Positions 1-11,814 of a stretch of DNA of 64,000 nt are shown one piece after another. Position 1 is the stretch's first letter. The number at the start of each line of letters is the position of its first letter. The notes beneath the pieces are model-generated. The model did not search any database. It had not been told where the DNA came from and saw only the letters and a list, made by a program, of their open reading frames with translations. This stretch comes from Cryptomeria japonica (lineage: Eukaryota; Streptophyta; Pinopsida; Cupressales; Cupressaceae): assembly GCF_030272615.1 (NCBI RefSeq), contig NC_081407.1, positions 262,618,574 through 262,682,573 on the forward strand, given 5' to 3'. Both the position numbers and the translations under genes were made by a program.

Positions 1-690
1 TGATATCTCATGCATTGTAAATGTAAGGAAGTTAAGTAGCAGAACAACTTCCTACACTAACCTTGAGAGGAGGGTAATGCAAAAATTTAATAGATCCTTA
101 CAATAGTTACATAAAATTAATAGAAATACACATAATATCATGCATATGACAACAAAAAAACACAATGATTTATGTGGGGAAAACCGTTTCGGGAGAAAAC
201 CCCCACACTCCAAACAAAGCTCAATATATTATTCAAAAATCAATAACAGATTACAATATACTTATAGAGAAATCTCTTCACAGGAGTACCACTAATTAGA
301 GACTCAGAGGTAACTCAATAGCCATAAGACACTTACACACAACGACTATCTCACACACCTCATATATAGGAGATACAATGCAAGAAACCGTCAACAATAT
401 TACAAAAGCATGGGCTAAAACCATCCAATAAAGTAGAGATGACCTTATCTCTATTCTAGATTCCCTATGACATGTCAAAACACACATCACCATGTGTTCC
501 TCCCTCTTACAACTCATTTATGTGTCCGATGCAATTTTATATTTCCTATTTTAGGAGTCCAAACTTATAGAGGCCATAACTTGTGAACCGAGTGCCCGAT
601 TGATGAACCGTTTGATGTGTCAGAAAGCTCGCAAAGTGCTCTATCATCTCATAACCTAATATTCTGGTTATGCCCATTTTTTAGGGTATT
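1..690 (-). mobile_element. Copia-type LTR fragment (minus strand)
   Basis: Read on the minus strand this is the promoter/R/U5 part of a Copia-like LTR: a TATA-like stretch near 363-370, then a CT-rich leader, then a 'gggttttctcccgaaacgg ttttccccac' type block near 178-215. Such a block precedes the 3' end of many plant Copia LTRs. The piece is cut by the window edge and no partner LTR or TSD is visible. Only short open frames occur and none resembles a protein. Class is an inference from this block. Confidence 0.4.
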
Positions 691-695
691 TATTA
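691..695. repeat. Target-site duplication, left copy (TATTA)
   Basis: TATTA immediately precedes the TGTTG start of the family B solo LTR and is repeated at 9571-9575 right after its ...CTAACA end. This proves that the two halves, now 7.6 kb apart, are one insertion. Confidence 0.8.
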
Positions 696-1571
696 TGTTG
701 TCCATTTGATCAAATTGATTATGTGTTGCATTGGTGTTTTGTCATTGATGTCAACACCAACTGTTTGGATGCTTTACCAGCACCCTTTTGGTCCCAGTAG
801 GTTGAGTGGTTTTTGGTTAACTTGGATCTGACATGATCCGGTTGACTCCAATATAATTTGGTGATGGAATTGACTTGTTCATAATGCTTATACTCATATT
901 TGGTCAGTTGGTTTTGGTCTGGTGATTGGATGTGATCCTACTTGCTATGAAGATTGGTTTCTGGTTTTGACGAGGGTTTCACCGGAAAAGATTTTGGTGG
1001 AGATCTTTGATGCATTGCATAATCGGTGTTGGTACAACTTCTGATGGAGTTTCAGGATGTTGTTGGTGATTTTGTTCGAGAGTTTGCATTTGGAGATCAT
1101 TGATGAAGCGCGTGGACCTATAATCGGTCCCGGTTGATCTAGGTTATGGACCAACATTAATGTAACGTGTGGATAGGACCTATTGTTGTATTTCCGAGAT
1201 GTCTTATGTGTTGGATATTATTTGTTTTGGTCTAAGGCCGACATGGTTTGTAATTATGTAATTGGTTTATTGTCTAGTGGCCGACCTGATTGTTTATGGT
1301 GGAGAGTTTGTATAAATAAGATGTAAGATCTCATTGTAGATCATCATGGTTATTGTAAGAGGTCATTGTCAAGGAATGTAATGTGCAAATAATGTAATTT
1401 CATTCAGGCAGAGGAGTTGGTCAATCATTGGAGATCGAGTTTGGTTTGTGTAAGAGAATTCAGTCCTTTGGTATTGAGCTTAACCGGAACTGTACTTAGG
1501 CATAGGAGATGCTATCTTTTGCAGTTCAACACTTCTCCAGATTGTAGTCTAGATTTGTATGTAGTTAGTGA
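696..1571 (+). mobile_element. Family B solo LTR, 5' portion
   Basis: First part of a roughly 1.2-kb LTR beginning TGTTG. It continues after the inserted Copia element at 9223-9570 and ends CTAACA. No internal region or second LTR is present between the TSDs apart from the nested element, so it is a solo LTR left by LTR-LTR recombination. The stretch 1276-1571 matches 42738-43025 closely. In that second copy the LTR end is followed by a primer binding site and gag, which fixes the orientation as plus and the class as Copia-like. Confidence 0.8.
1311..1318 (+). promoter_or_regulatory. Probable LTR promoter TATA box (family B)
   Basis: TATAAATA lies about 615 bp into the family B LTR. The corresponding site in the second copy (about 42774-42783) has decayed to a run of TA dinucleotides. 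Its position upstream of the conserved R/U5 blocks suits the Pol II promoter of the LTR. Confidence 0.45.
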
Positions 1572-3192
1572 TGTTGGCATTATGTGAACTGGCATGACCC
1601 TTATGTGAATCAGCATGAAGACATAATGATATTGTATGTTGTCATTGAAGTCAATATGAGACATAGTGTGAACCGGCACATGTGATAAGTGAAGAGAGAG
1701 GAACCAACATATGTGTGAACCAGTTTAAATGCCAAAGTGAAGCGGCATATTTGTTCAAGGTGAACCGGCATGAAGTTATGGGAAATGGCACATGGAAGCA
1801 CTGTATGACTACTAGTTGGTAGGTAGCTTCCACTTTGGGGTTTTCGGTTGGAGTACCTCAAGTCTGTGTGACTCAATCGGTGATCTTTGTGTGATGAGTT
1901 AGCAATATGATGAAGGACAGATCGTGTTGCCACGTAAGCTCTGTGTGCATGTAGGATCTTGCATGAAGATGACTATTCCTATCTACCTTGGGAATGTGCA
2001 AAGTCTGTCAAATGGTGATAATGCGTGATGGGTTATCAGCCACCATGAAAATGGTGGATAATGGACGATGGAGAATATCTTGAGATCAATTCAAGATTGT
2101 TGCATTTAATGCAGCATGATTCAATGATCAGGATCAAACCATTTTGAATTTCTTAACCTAATAGGTTTAGGGTTTAGGGTTTTTGCTACCAACCTATATG
2201 TCTCCTATAAGGTTGATGTTGGGTTTCTTTCTGAGGTTGTTGGCAAAAGTTGTGAGTGTGCATCCAAGGAAAGTGATACGTGATTCTTTCCAGACCAAAG
2301 GAGAGAAGAGATACCTGCAAAGTGAATGTACATAAGGAAAATAGGAGCCTAAACAGATCTGCATTAGCATTAAGTGTTGTTAACAGATCATTGTAATACC
2401 TGTTGATCTCTAACCATTTCAATAGTTGTAAAATCCCCTAATAGGGTAGCCTTAACTGGCTTGATTCAAAATCCCTTAAATCGGGTGGTCTTAACCAGCT
2501 TGTTTCAAATCCCTTAACCGGGTAACTCGAGGCTAATGAGTTCTAAGAAGCTAGAGAAGCTGAGGAGATCCTTTCAGCTATTGAGTTCTTGAAACCTTCT
2601 AACAAGGTGACCCTACCGGGTTTAACCCTTAACCGAGTATCCCTTAATCGGGTGATCCTTAACAGGATCGGTTCTTACCAGAACCTATTGTAATGTCCTT
2701 AACCAGACAAGGCTCCTAACAGAGAGGACTTCTAAAGAGTTCAAAAAGTAGCTTGTGGGTATTCATCCCCATCGTGGTTTTTCCCAGTTGGGTTTCCATG
2801 TGAAAATTATGTGTGTCATGTGAAATGCTTCTGTCTTGTGATGCTTTATTTTATCTATTAAGCACATGAAGGTTCTATGTTTTATGCCTGTCTATAAAAC
2901 ATATTGAACTCATTGTTGTGAAGATCTGATGGTCAAGTTTACTGGTTTATGCATGAGAATATAATGATACTGTAGTATTGAGTTAAGAGGAAAGCTTATT
3001 GAGTGACCGGTTCATGACTGATTGAGCTATACTGGATGTTACCAGTTGCACTCTGTTTTATTGGTATCCCTGTTTATCAGTCATTTGGGGTATTTGTTGT
3101 CAAACCGGTTTTTGACTGTATTTGTGTTTGTACTAATTCACCCCCCCCTCTCAGTACCAGTTTGGTACTAGTGGTTCATCATTGAGTTATCA
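1572..3192 (+). repeat. 5' LTR of the nested Copia element
   Basis: 1621-bp LTR starting TGTTGG and ending TATCA, matching 7598-9217 almost base for base, with mostly transition differences. It contains a short telomere-like tract (TTTAGGG x2, near 2164-2182). Near its 3' end are the conserved block around 2770-2815 (GTGGTTTTTCCC...GGGTTTCC) and a C-run (near 3140-3150) that recur in other LTR families of this window. Confidence 0.93.
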
Positions 3193-3194
3193 AT

Positions 3195-3206
3195 TGGTAT
3201 CAGAGC
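3195..3206 (+). promoter_or_regulatory. Primer binding site, initiator tRNA-Met
   Basis: TGGTATCAGAGC two bases after the 5' LTR is complementary to the 3' end of plant initiator tRNA-Met, the usual primer of Copia elements. Confidence 0.9.
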
Positions 3207-3261
3207 ACTCCAAGTCCTCTATGTTGTAAGCTTAATTGCTTGAGGAAAAGATCCTAGTCTA

Positions 3262-5754
3262 ATGATGAAGAGGGAAGGTCCAAAGTTTAATAGGGAAAAT
3301 TTTGGTATATGGAAAGACAGGATGAAGATATTCATCAAAAGCATGGGTGTTCAACACGAGAGTTATGTTGAAAATGTATATGTTGTTCCTACCAGTACTC
3401 TCACCGATGACCAAAAGAGAGAGATACAAGAAAATGGGCAAGTCATGGAAGCCCTCATCAGTAGTCTATCTGACATTGAGTTTATTGATGTTCAGGACAA
3501 GGCAAATCCCAAAGAGGTATGGGATGCTCTTGAAAATATCTGTGGCGGTGATGAGCATGTAAAATAGGCTAAGGAAGAGAGCTTGAGAGGAAAGTTTGAA
3601 GACATGCAGATGGTTGAAGGAGAGACCATTCAATAGTATGGAATAAGAATCAAAATAGTTGTTGGAGAAATAAAGAGTGCAGGTGGCAAAATAGAAGATT
3701 CCACTGTGGTAAGTAAAGTCCTGAGATCGTTGTTGCTGGTCTATGCAATAAGGGTTGCTGCTATTTAAGAGCTGAGATCAATAGACAAGTCTAAGGTGTC
3801 CTTGGACTCCATCATAGCCAAGTTGACAACCTATGAGCTGAATAGTTTTGATGGTAGTGTTCAAAAGATAGAATCAGCTTTTAAAGCTTTTGCTATACCA
3901 TCCAGAAAAGGAAAAGAGGCTAGCACTAGTGGGGAACCTAATCAGAATAGAGAAATGAAGGATGAAGAGTTTCTGATGGAATTTGAAGCTCTTCTTGCCA
4001 AGAGATTTTCAAAAGGGACTGGTAAATACAAAAGTAAGCTTCCTTTGAAATGTTTCTCCTATAACCGGATAGGACATATTGCTATGAACTATCCTAATAG
4101 TGACAACAAGGCTAAACTAGAAAGGTTCAAGAAATTCAAAGGAGGAAACTGGAGAAATTGTTCTGTGGCAGTTGATGAAGGTGTCACAGATGAGGAATCA
4201 GAAGATGAAGAGAATGAAGACATTGTGTTTGTTGCTGTAAAAGAAGATGTGGTAGACAAGAAGGCTCTTGTCTCCCAGTTTGATGATTCCAATGAGTGGA
4301 TCATTGACAGTGGCTATTCTCACCATATGACTGGTGACTGGAGAAAGTTTCTATCCTTAGAGGAGTATGATGGTGGTGTGGTTCACTTTGGGAATGATGC
4401 ACCATGCATGGTCAAAGGCAGAGGTTCCATCTCTTTGAATGGAAAGAGTAGTGCTGACAATGTGCATTGGGTTGATGGTCTTAGACACAACCTTCTAAGT
4501 GTTGCCCAGCTAAATGATAGTGGTCTCACTCTGCAATTCAAGAATGGAGTTTGCAGAATCAAAGGTAAAGATGGTAAATTGGTAGCCACCGCCATGTAGA
4601 CTAAAGGTAACCTATTTCATCTAAATGCAAATATAAGTACATGTCTTATGGCTAAGCTTGATGATAACTAGATATGGCATAGGAGATTCTGCCATGTGAA
4701 CTTTGATAACATTGTGAAGGCTAGTAAGATCAAGGTAGTTAGAGGGTTGTCGGTGTTGAGCAAACCGGATAATACCTTGTGTAGAGAATGTCAATTGGAG
4801 AAAATATCTTCCTCAACCTTTAAAGGTAAATCTTTCACTGCTGACAACTTGCTTGATCTTGTGCATACCGATTTATGTGGTCCTATGAAAACTAGAAGTG
4901 TGCAGGGTGATAGGTACTTAATGATTCTCACTGATGACTGCTCAAGAATGATGTGGGTGACATTCCTAAAAGACAAGTCTGAAGCTTTTGGGAAATTCAA
5001 AGCTTTCAGAGAATTAGTGGAGAAGGAAAGCGGTAAAAGGATCAAATGTCTCAGAACTGATTAAGGAGGGGAATTCACTTCCAGTGAATTCAACAAGTAT
5101 TGTGAAGAATTTGGCATCAAGAGATAGTTGTCTGCCCCCCGGACTCCACAGCAAAATGGCCTAGCAAAGAGGAATAACTGGAATGTGGTTGAAGTAGCTA
5201 GAACCATGTTGATCCAAGGAAAGGTTGCTCACACCTTTTGGAGAGAAGCAGTGAGCACTGCAATCTACACTATGAACCGGGTACTCATCAAAAAGGGTAA
5301 GGACAAAACTCCTTATGAGTATTGGACCGGTAAGACACCTGTGGTTAACTAATTTAATTTATTTGGTAGCAAATGTTACATCAAGAGGAGTGAACACCAA
5401 GGTAAATTTGAAGCTAAATGTGATGATGGAATATTTCTAGGATATTCCACCAAGAGTAAAGCTTTCAAGTGCTACAACAATAGGACTCAGAGAATTATGG
5501 AAAGCATCAATGTAAGAGTTGATGAATCCTCTTAGAAGACTAAGGAAACCGACAGTGAGCAAGCTATAAATGAACTAGTTGCAACCTTCTAGGAACCGAT
5601 TGTCAGTCAACCAAGTACCAGTAATAGTGTTCCTGAACCGGTGAATGCTGATACTAATGAAGATGAGGATGAAGAAGAAAAGAAAGAAGAACCAGTTAGG
5701 ACCATTCCTTGGTATGTCAAGTTGAATCATGATCCCAAAGCAGATCATAGGTGA
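3262..5754 (+). pseudogene. Copia gag - protease - integrase segment (decayed)
   Basis: First reading frame of the polyprotein. Order: gag N-terminus with the FGIWKDRMKIFIKSMG signature (about 3300-3350); a zinc-knuckle remnant near 4051-4095 in which two cysteines are now tyrosine; aspartic protease with an intact DSG (about 4306-4314) and HHMTG; integrase HHCC region near 4675-4800; integrase core with HTDLCGP, LTDDCSR and TPQQNG. The expected catalytic Glu after TPQQNG is Lys (GLAKRNN). In-frame stops: TAG at 3565, 3634, 4597, 4669, 5125, 5533 and 5590, and TAA at 3766, 5062 and 5350. Near 5740 the frame shifts into the RT segment. Nearly all lesions are C-to-T or G-to-A. Function in an intact relative: capsid, polyprotein processing and cDNA integration. 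Here it is dead. Confidence 0.92.
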
Positions 5755-7354
5755 TAAGGATGCAGGAATCCTTACCAGAAGAAAGATCAGAGAAAACTCA
5801 TGTATGAACTCTGAATTTGAGCCTAAGTCATTCAAAGAGGCTCATAAAGATGAAGACTAGATCAAGGCAATGGAAGAAGAACTTGACCAGATAGAGAAAA
5901 ATGGTACATGGTCCTTGGTACCCAGACCAAAACATAAAAATGTCATTGGCACCAAATGGGTGTTCAGAAATAAGTTGAATGAGGATGGCACAGTGATTAG
6001 GAATAAAGCCAGACTGGTATGCAAAGGATATGCTCAAGAAGAAGGTGAAGACTATGTGGAAACCTTTGCTCCTGTAGCCAGATTGGAAGAAGTTCGTATG
6101 CTTCTTGCATATGTAGCTTTTAAGAGATTCAAGGTATATCAAATGGATTTAAAATCTACATTCCTAAATGGTGTACTTGAAGAGGAGGTGTATATTGAGC
6201 AACCGGATGGGTTTACCCTATCTGAAGAAAGTGACATGGTATGTAGGCTACATAAAGCATTATATGGTCTAAAGCAAGCACCTAGGGCATGGTATGAGTG
6301 CCTACATTCCCATTGTGTGAAGATTGGATTTGAGAGAACAAGTGAAGATAGCAATATCTACTTGAAGTCTGAAGGAGATCAGATTCTGATCTGTGAAGTT
6401 TTTGTTGATGACATCATCTTTGGTGGAGATGACAAGATGAGTCATGAGTTTGCTAATGAGATGAAAAAAGAGTTTGAGATGTCACTCATAGGGGAGATTA
6501 AGTTCTTCATTGGACTACAAATCCAGTAGATGAAAGATGGAATCTTCATCACTCAGTCCAAATATATCAAAGAGGTGTTGAAGACTTTTGGCATGGAAGA
6601 TAGCAAAACGGTTGGTACACCGATGGTGACCGGTTGGAAATTGACAAAGGAGGATGATTCCACACTGGTTGATGAGAAGGAATACCGATCAATGATTGGT
6701 AAGTTGCATTATGTAGTGCATAGTAGACCGGATATTGCACATGCAGTTGGCATCACTGCAAGGTTCTAGAAGAGTCCAAGAGAATCTCACTTGAGTGTAG
6801 TCAAGTGGATTCTTAGGTATCTGAAGGGAACAATTGACTATGGATTGTGGTACCCATACAACAATAATTTCAATCTGAAAGTATTCACAGATGCTGATTG
6901 GGCCAGTAATGTGGATGACCAGAAGAGAACAACTGGTGGTGCATTCTTTCTTCGTGGTAGACTGGTCTCATGGATGCGTAAAAAGCAAAGTTGCATCTCT
7001 CAGTCTACAACGGAAGCGGAGTAGATTGCATCTTTCATGGACTGCACTCAGACAATCTGGATGAAGCATGTACTGGAAGGCTTCAAGATCCCTGTATCTG
7101 TACCGGTAAGTATATTCTGTGATAACACAAGTGTTATCAATATATCAAAGAATGCGGTTTTACATTCTAGAACCAAGCATTTTGAGCTTAAGTATCATTT
7201 CTTGAGCGAAAAGGTTCAGAATAAAGAGATTGCAATGGAGCATGTGTCCAGTAAGGAGTAGTTAGCAGACATATTCACCAAGCCTCTCCCAAACACAACA
7301 TTTGTGCATTTGAGAGGTGAATTAGGGGTATTGCCCCTTCAGGAGGTGAACTAA
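5755..7354 (+). pseudogene. Copia reverse transcriptase - RNase H segment (decayed)
   Basis: Second frame of the polyprotein after the frameshift near 5740. Copia RT signatures are clear: [54 protein letters not shown] and the catalytic FVDDIIFGG (about 6400). RNase H follows with FTDADWAS (about 6885), STTEAE, CDNTSVINISKNAVLHSRTKH and the terminal LADIFTKPLP. TAG stops lie at 5858, 6527, 6767, 7022 and 7259; the natural stop is TAA at 7352. Apart from the stops the frame is continuous, which suggests fairly recent decay by base transitions. It would copy the RNA into cDNA. As it stands it encodes only fragments. Confidence 0.93.
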
Positions 7355-7585
7355 AAGTGATTGTTCCACATCAGTCAGGTACTGGAAAGACAAAGTTTTG
7401 ATTGATTGGTGTGTTGAAGGATGCTACTCCTCAGGGGGAGCAACATGATGAAATAGTGATGACTGTACCTCCACTTTGGCATTGTTGTCAGAGGGTGAGA
7501 AGGAGTGAAGTGAAAAGATATTTGCAGCAAATGCGGAGAAGATCTGAAGCAAAGAAGATATCTTTTGTATATTGCCATCAATGCT

Positions 7586-7597
7586 AAAGGGGGAGAT
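7586..7597 (+). promoter_or_regulatory. Polypurine tract
   Basis: AAAGGGGGAGAT directly abuts the 3' LTR, the expected plus-strand primer site. A second purine block (AGGGGGAGCAA) lies upstream at about 7433. Confidence 0.85.
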
Positions 7598-9217
7598 TGT
7601 TGGCATTATGTGAACTGGCATGAGCCTTATGTGAATTGGCATGAAGACATAATGATATTGTATGTTGTCATTGATGTCAATATGGGACATAGTGTGAACC
7701 AGCACATGTGATAAGTGAAGAGAGAGGAACCGGCATATGTGTGAACCGGTTTATATGCCAAAGTGAAGTGGCATATTTGTTCAAGGTGAACCGGCATGAA
7801 GTTATGGGAACTGGCACATGGAAGCACTGTATGACTACCGGTTGGTAGGTAGCTTCCACTTCGGGGTTTCCGGTTGGAGTACCTCAAGTCTGTGTGACTC
7901 AATCGGTGATCTTTGTGTGATGAGTTAGCAGTATGATGAAGGAAATATCATGTTGCCACGTAAGCTCTATGTGCATGAAGGATCTTGCATGAAGATGACT
8001 ATTCCTATCTACCTCGAGAGTGTGTGAAGTCTATCAAACGGTGATAACGTGTGATGGGTTATCAACCACCATGAAAATGGTGGATAATGGATGATGGAGA
8101 ATATCTTGAGATTGATTCAAGATTGTTGCATTTAATGCAGCATGATTCAATGGTTAGGATCGAACCATTTTGAATTGGTTAACCTAATAGGTTTAGGGTT
8201 TAGGGTTTTTGCTACTAACCTATATGTCTCCTATAAGGTTGATGTTGGGTTTCTTTCTGAGGTTGTTGGCAAAAGTTGTGAGTGTGTATCCAAGGAAAGT
8301 GATACGTGATTCTTGCCAGACCAAAAGAGAGAAGAGATACCTGCAAAGTGAATGTGCAGAAGGAAAAGAGGAGCCTAAATGGATCTGCATTAGCATTAAG
8401 TGTTGTTAACAGATCATTGTAATACCTGTTGATCTCTAACCATTTTAACAGTTGTAAAATCCCCTAATAGGGTAGCCTTAACTGGCTTGATTCAAAATCC
8501 CTTAAATAGGGTGGTCTTAACCGGCTTGTTTCAAATCCGTTAACTGGGTAACTCAAGGCTAATGAGTTCTGAGAAGCTAGAGAAGCTTAGGAGATCCTTT
8601 CAGCTATTGAGTGCTTGAAATCCTCTAACAAGGTGACCCTACTGGGTTTAACCCTTAACCGGGTATCCCTTAACCGGATGATCCTTAATAGGATCGGTTC
8701 TTACCAGAACCTATTGTAATGTCCTTAACCGAACAAGGCTCCTAATAGAGCAGACTTCTAAAGAGTTCAAAAAGTAGCTTGTGCGTATTCATCCCCACCG
8801 TGGTTTTTCCCAGTTGGGTTTCCATGTGAAAATTATGTGTGTCATGTGAAATGCTTCTATCTTGTGATGCTTTCTTTTATATGTTAAGCACATGAAGGGT
8901 CTATGTTTTATGCCTGTCTATAAAACATATTGAACTCATTGTTGTGAAGATCTAATGGTCAAGTTTACTAGTTTATGCATGAGAATATAATGATACTATA
9001 GTATTGAGTTAAGAGGAAAGCTTATTAAGTGACTGGTTCATGACTGATTGAGCTATACTGGATGTTACCGATTGCACTCTGTTTTACTAGTATCCTTGTT
9101 TATCAGTCATTTGGGGTATTTGTTGTCAAACCAGTTTTTGACTGTATTTGTGTTTGTACTAATTCACCCCCCCTCTTAGTACCAGTTTGGTACTAGTGGT
9201 TCATCATTGAGTTATCA
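7598..9217 (+). repeat. 3' LTR of the nested Copia element
   Basis: 1620-bp LTR, TGTTGG...TATCA, paired with 1572-3192 and followed by TSD AGTGA (9218-9222). The few differences from the 5' LTR are mostly transitions, so the insertion is not ancient. Confidence 0.93.
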
Positions 9218-9222
9218 AGTGA

Positions 9223-9570
9223 GGCTCCTTTTGTGATTAGCAGTGTGCTCTAGGTTGTTGGCCTTCTTGCAAGTGCAGGACCCTTCATTATAATTCACAT
9301 ACTTACTGCAGAAGTATTATCTGACTGTGGGTAGGCTTCCCACCATGGTTTTTCCCTTTACTGGGTTTTCTACATACAAATCTTGGTGTTGTGCGGATGG
9401 ATTTTATTCTGTAATTATTGTTTATGCTTAATTGGATTAATTGCTATTCTGGTATTATTATTATGGGTTCTAGTATTGTTTCTTTAAATTTCTAATACTT
9501 CCAGTAATCCGTGGCAATTGATTCACCCCCCCCCTCTTAGTTGTCTTCTGGTTATCTGAATTGTCTAACA
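9223..9570 (+). mobile_element. Family B solo LTR, 3' portion
   Basis: Continuation of the LTR begun at 696. It contains the conserved block near 9345-9375 (CACCATGGTTTTTCCC...GGGTTTTC) and the C-run near 9525-9535, and ends GTCTAACA followed by the TSD TATTA (9571-9575). It matches 43026-43394, where the same LTR end leads into a primer site and gag. Confidence 0.8.
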
Positions 9571-9670
9571 TATTAGGGTCTAAAATCCTCAAAATTAAAT
9601 ATAAACCTTTCATCACACCCTTCAAAAACAAAAAATCTTTAATATCTTCATAACTAGCTATGATCTTGAT

Positions 9671-10468
9671 GCATGAGCATCCCCGATTCATAGCAATCTT
9701 CCATCAACCAAAACATATTTCCTTTTTGTTTTTGCTTTCTATTTTTAGTTTTAGCATTTCTTTCTGTGTGTCTTGGATCTGGCTCACTAGAACCTGTGGA
9801 GTTGGATTTTGCTTGAAGACTTGATCATCTTCCTTATTTCCAAACTGTGGAACATTTGGATTGTTTTTCGGCAAGTTATCGCTACCGGTTTCCAAGATAG
9901 TTTCCTGTTACCGGTTGATAGTTTTCTATTATTGGCTGGCTGGACCTATTTGCATTGGTGATCTACCGGATCCCTTATGTAGCTTGTGGAGCCTTGAGCA
10001 TTCATTTTGATGTTCCTTGGCATGTGGCTGACCTTTTCCCGTGATCTACTCTTCATCCTTTTGATTTTTCGAAGGAGTTTCTTTGGAGGAGGCCGACCTT
10101 GTTGGTTTTGCACGTTAGGTCTTGTTCTTCGGGTTTTGATCCCTTTTTGGGCCGATCGGATCCTCTTGGATCGTATAAATCATTATAATAGAGGAATAGA
10201 ATGTAATCAAGAATTTAGACTGAGCATAGAAGATAGATCTTAATATTTAAGGTCCTAGTTGTGACCTATTCTGTATTTTGAGCCTGTTTTAGCAGCCCTG
10301 TGAGCCAGTTTGTGTAACCCGGTTGTTACCGGTTGGTTGAAATCAACTTTTATGTTATAATTCAATCTGTTCTGCATTGCCTCCATCATGTGCTTGTGTT
10401 TCCATTGTGTTTACTCTTGCTGACCAGTTCAGATTGATCTCTTTGAGGTTCCTCATAATCAGTGACTA
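9671..10468 (-). repeat. Unclassified repeat block, copy 1
   Basis: About 800 bp that recurs in inverted orientation at 59971-60747. On the minus strand it contains an open stretch (9895 down to about 9576, one in-frame TGA) with residues DNLPKNNPNVPQFGNKEDD and a lysine/glutamine-rich segment ending CSCIK. The plus copy at 60535-60745 has the equivalent DNLPEKDPNAPRFGNKEDD and CSCIK, so a coding ancestry is likely. Both edges of similarity fall at comparable positions in the two copies, suggesting a discrete mobile unit, but no TIR, LTR or clear TSD was found. The family is not recognised. Confidence 0.55.
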
Positions 10469-11814
10469 ATTCAGATCTTGCCATGAAAATTTACCGACAT
10501 GCTTATCTAGCCAAACAAAAGATTTGGGGAGAATTTCCCACCTATTTTTGTTCAAATGGAAACATACTATAAATAGTAACCTCATGTAAATAAAAGGTTG
10601 AGACACCTTTTTCTAACAGTAAATGTGTAAATTTTTAGTGAGCATATATGTATATGTGTTCTTGTGTTATCCCATGCATTGTGAAAGTTGGTGTTGTGTT
10701 TGTTTTGGGTGTGAAGGCCATGCTCACCCTTGGGAGTGAAGAGAAACCTTGAGGGTGAGAGAGGAGTGACCCATGTAACTAGTTGAGAACTTCTATCATA
10801 AAGAGGAATAAATAAAAGGGTATGAGTACCCTACGTGCATGTTTTGGAGGATTGGGTATGTAATTTTAGGGCATGAGTACTCTTTCTTTATAGGAGAAGG
10901 AATTTTTTGGGAGTATATGTGTGTTGGCATTATGGAAGGAAGGGGTATGAGTACCCTTTGTATTATGAGATGAATGGGTTAAAAACTTAAATTTCATGGA
11001 TCTATTGTCACTGCACTTATCTCTCCTCATGTGTGTCCACCTCTCACCCCTAAGAAGAGCTTCTTATGCAGCCCATAGTGTTTCATCCTTGGTAGAGTGT
11101 TTTGATGATGTTATCCTTCTGTTTCATGTTGTGTAAGTGTGTTTGAGTGTAACTTCATTCTAGGATAATCTCCTAGCTTAGGGGTGGCCTATTTTTAGGC
11201 CTATGGCTAAGAGGTGAGCTTCGATGGCCTCTTCGAGAAGACTAATAGTGTGCAGGTGATTTGAGTTCAAGCCACAACCCTAAAGATGTACTCAATAGTG
11301 TTGTTTCTAGTGCCTAAACAAGGCATTTCAAGAGAGTACTTTTCTATGTAATATTATGGAAAGAATAAACTATTGTCAAGGTCCTGTATTTGACTATATT
11401 GAGTCAAATTTGGGTTGTGTATACTATCCCTAATTTGTAGTATTACCTAAAATAAGTTCTATGAATGCTCTTGTGACAAGATTTTATTGAAGTTACTAAA
11501 GAACTATTAAAACTTGAACTTGTATAGTTGTGCATGTATGTGTGAAATAAAAATATATGTTGTAGATGTAAATGAGATATTATGTATAATACATTGAAAA
11601 GCAATATACATATATCTTTATCAAGTAGATTATTTTTCAGCATAAGAAAAAAAATAGAAAATAGTGATGAAATGATATTATTCTTGTATTCCTTACTAGT
11701 TCTAGATAATGTGAATAATCTGCAAGAGTTATATATGTTTCAGAAGACCAGCGTGTGTTAGTATTGAAAGATAGTATACAGATTTAAATTAAACTTGCTC
11801 ATTTCTATGGTTAT
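10469..11814. other. Unassigned sequence with LTR-promoter look
   Basis: No gene is supported here. There is a TATAAATA at 10568-10575 and three copies of a short motif, GGGTATGAGTACCCT (10818-10832, 10943-10957, with a variant at 10869-10883). The sequence may be an old LTR or the promoter side of one, but no partner repeat or TSD is visible. Confidence 0.3.

Larger units (their letters stand above)
1572..9217 (+). mobile_element. Complete Copia LTR retrotransposon nested in solo LTR B
   Basis: Complete element of 7646 bp with two near-identical LTRs (1572-3192 and 7598-9217), a 5-bp TSD AGTGA on both sides (1567-1571 and 9218-9222), an initiator tRNA-Met primer binding site, a polypurine tract and a gag-PR-INT-RT-RNase H coding region in Copia order (integrase before RT). 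The coding region carries about 15 in-frame stops and one frameshift, so this copy cannot be autonomous. The LTR ends read TGTTGG...TTATCA. It was inserted into an existing family B solo LTR. Confidence 0.95.

Noticed and set aside
7627-7902. 91-codon frames in the Copia LTRs (also 1610-1933)
   Set aside because: They lie antisense in LTR sequence and are similar only because the LTRs are copies.
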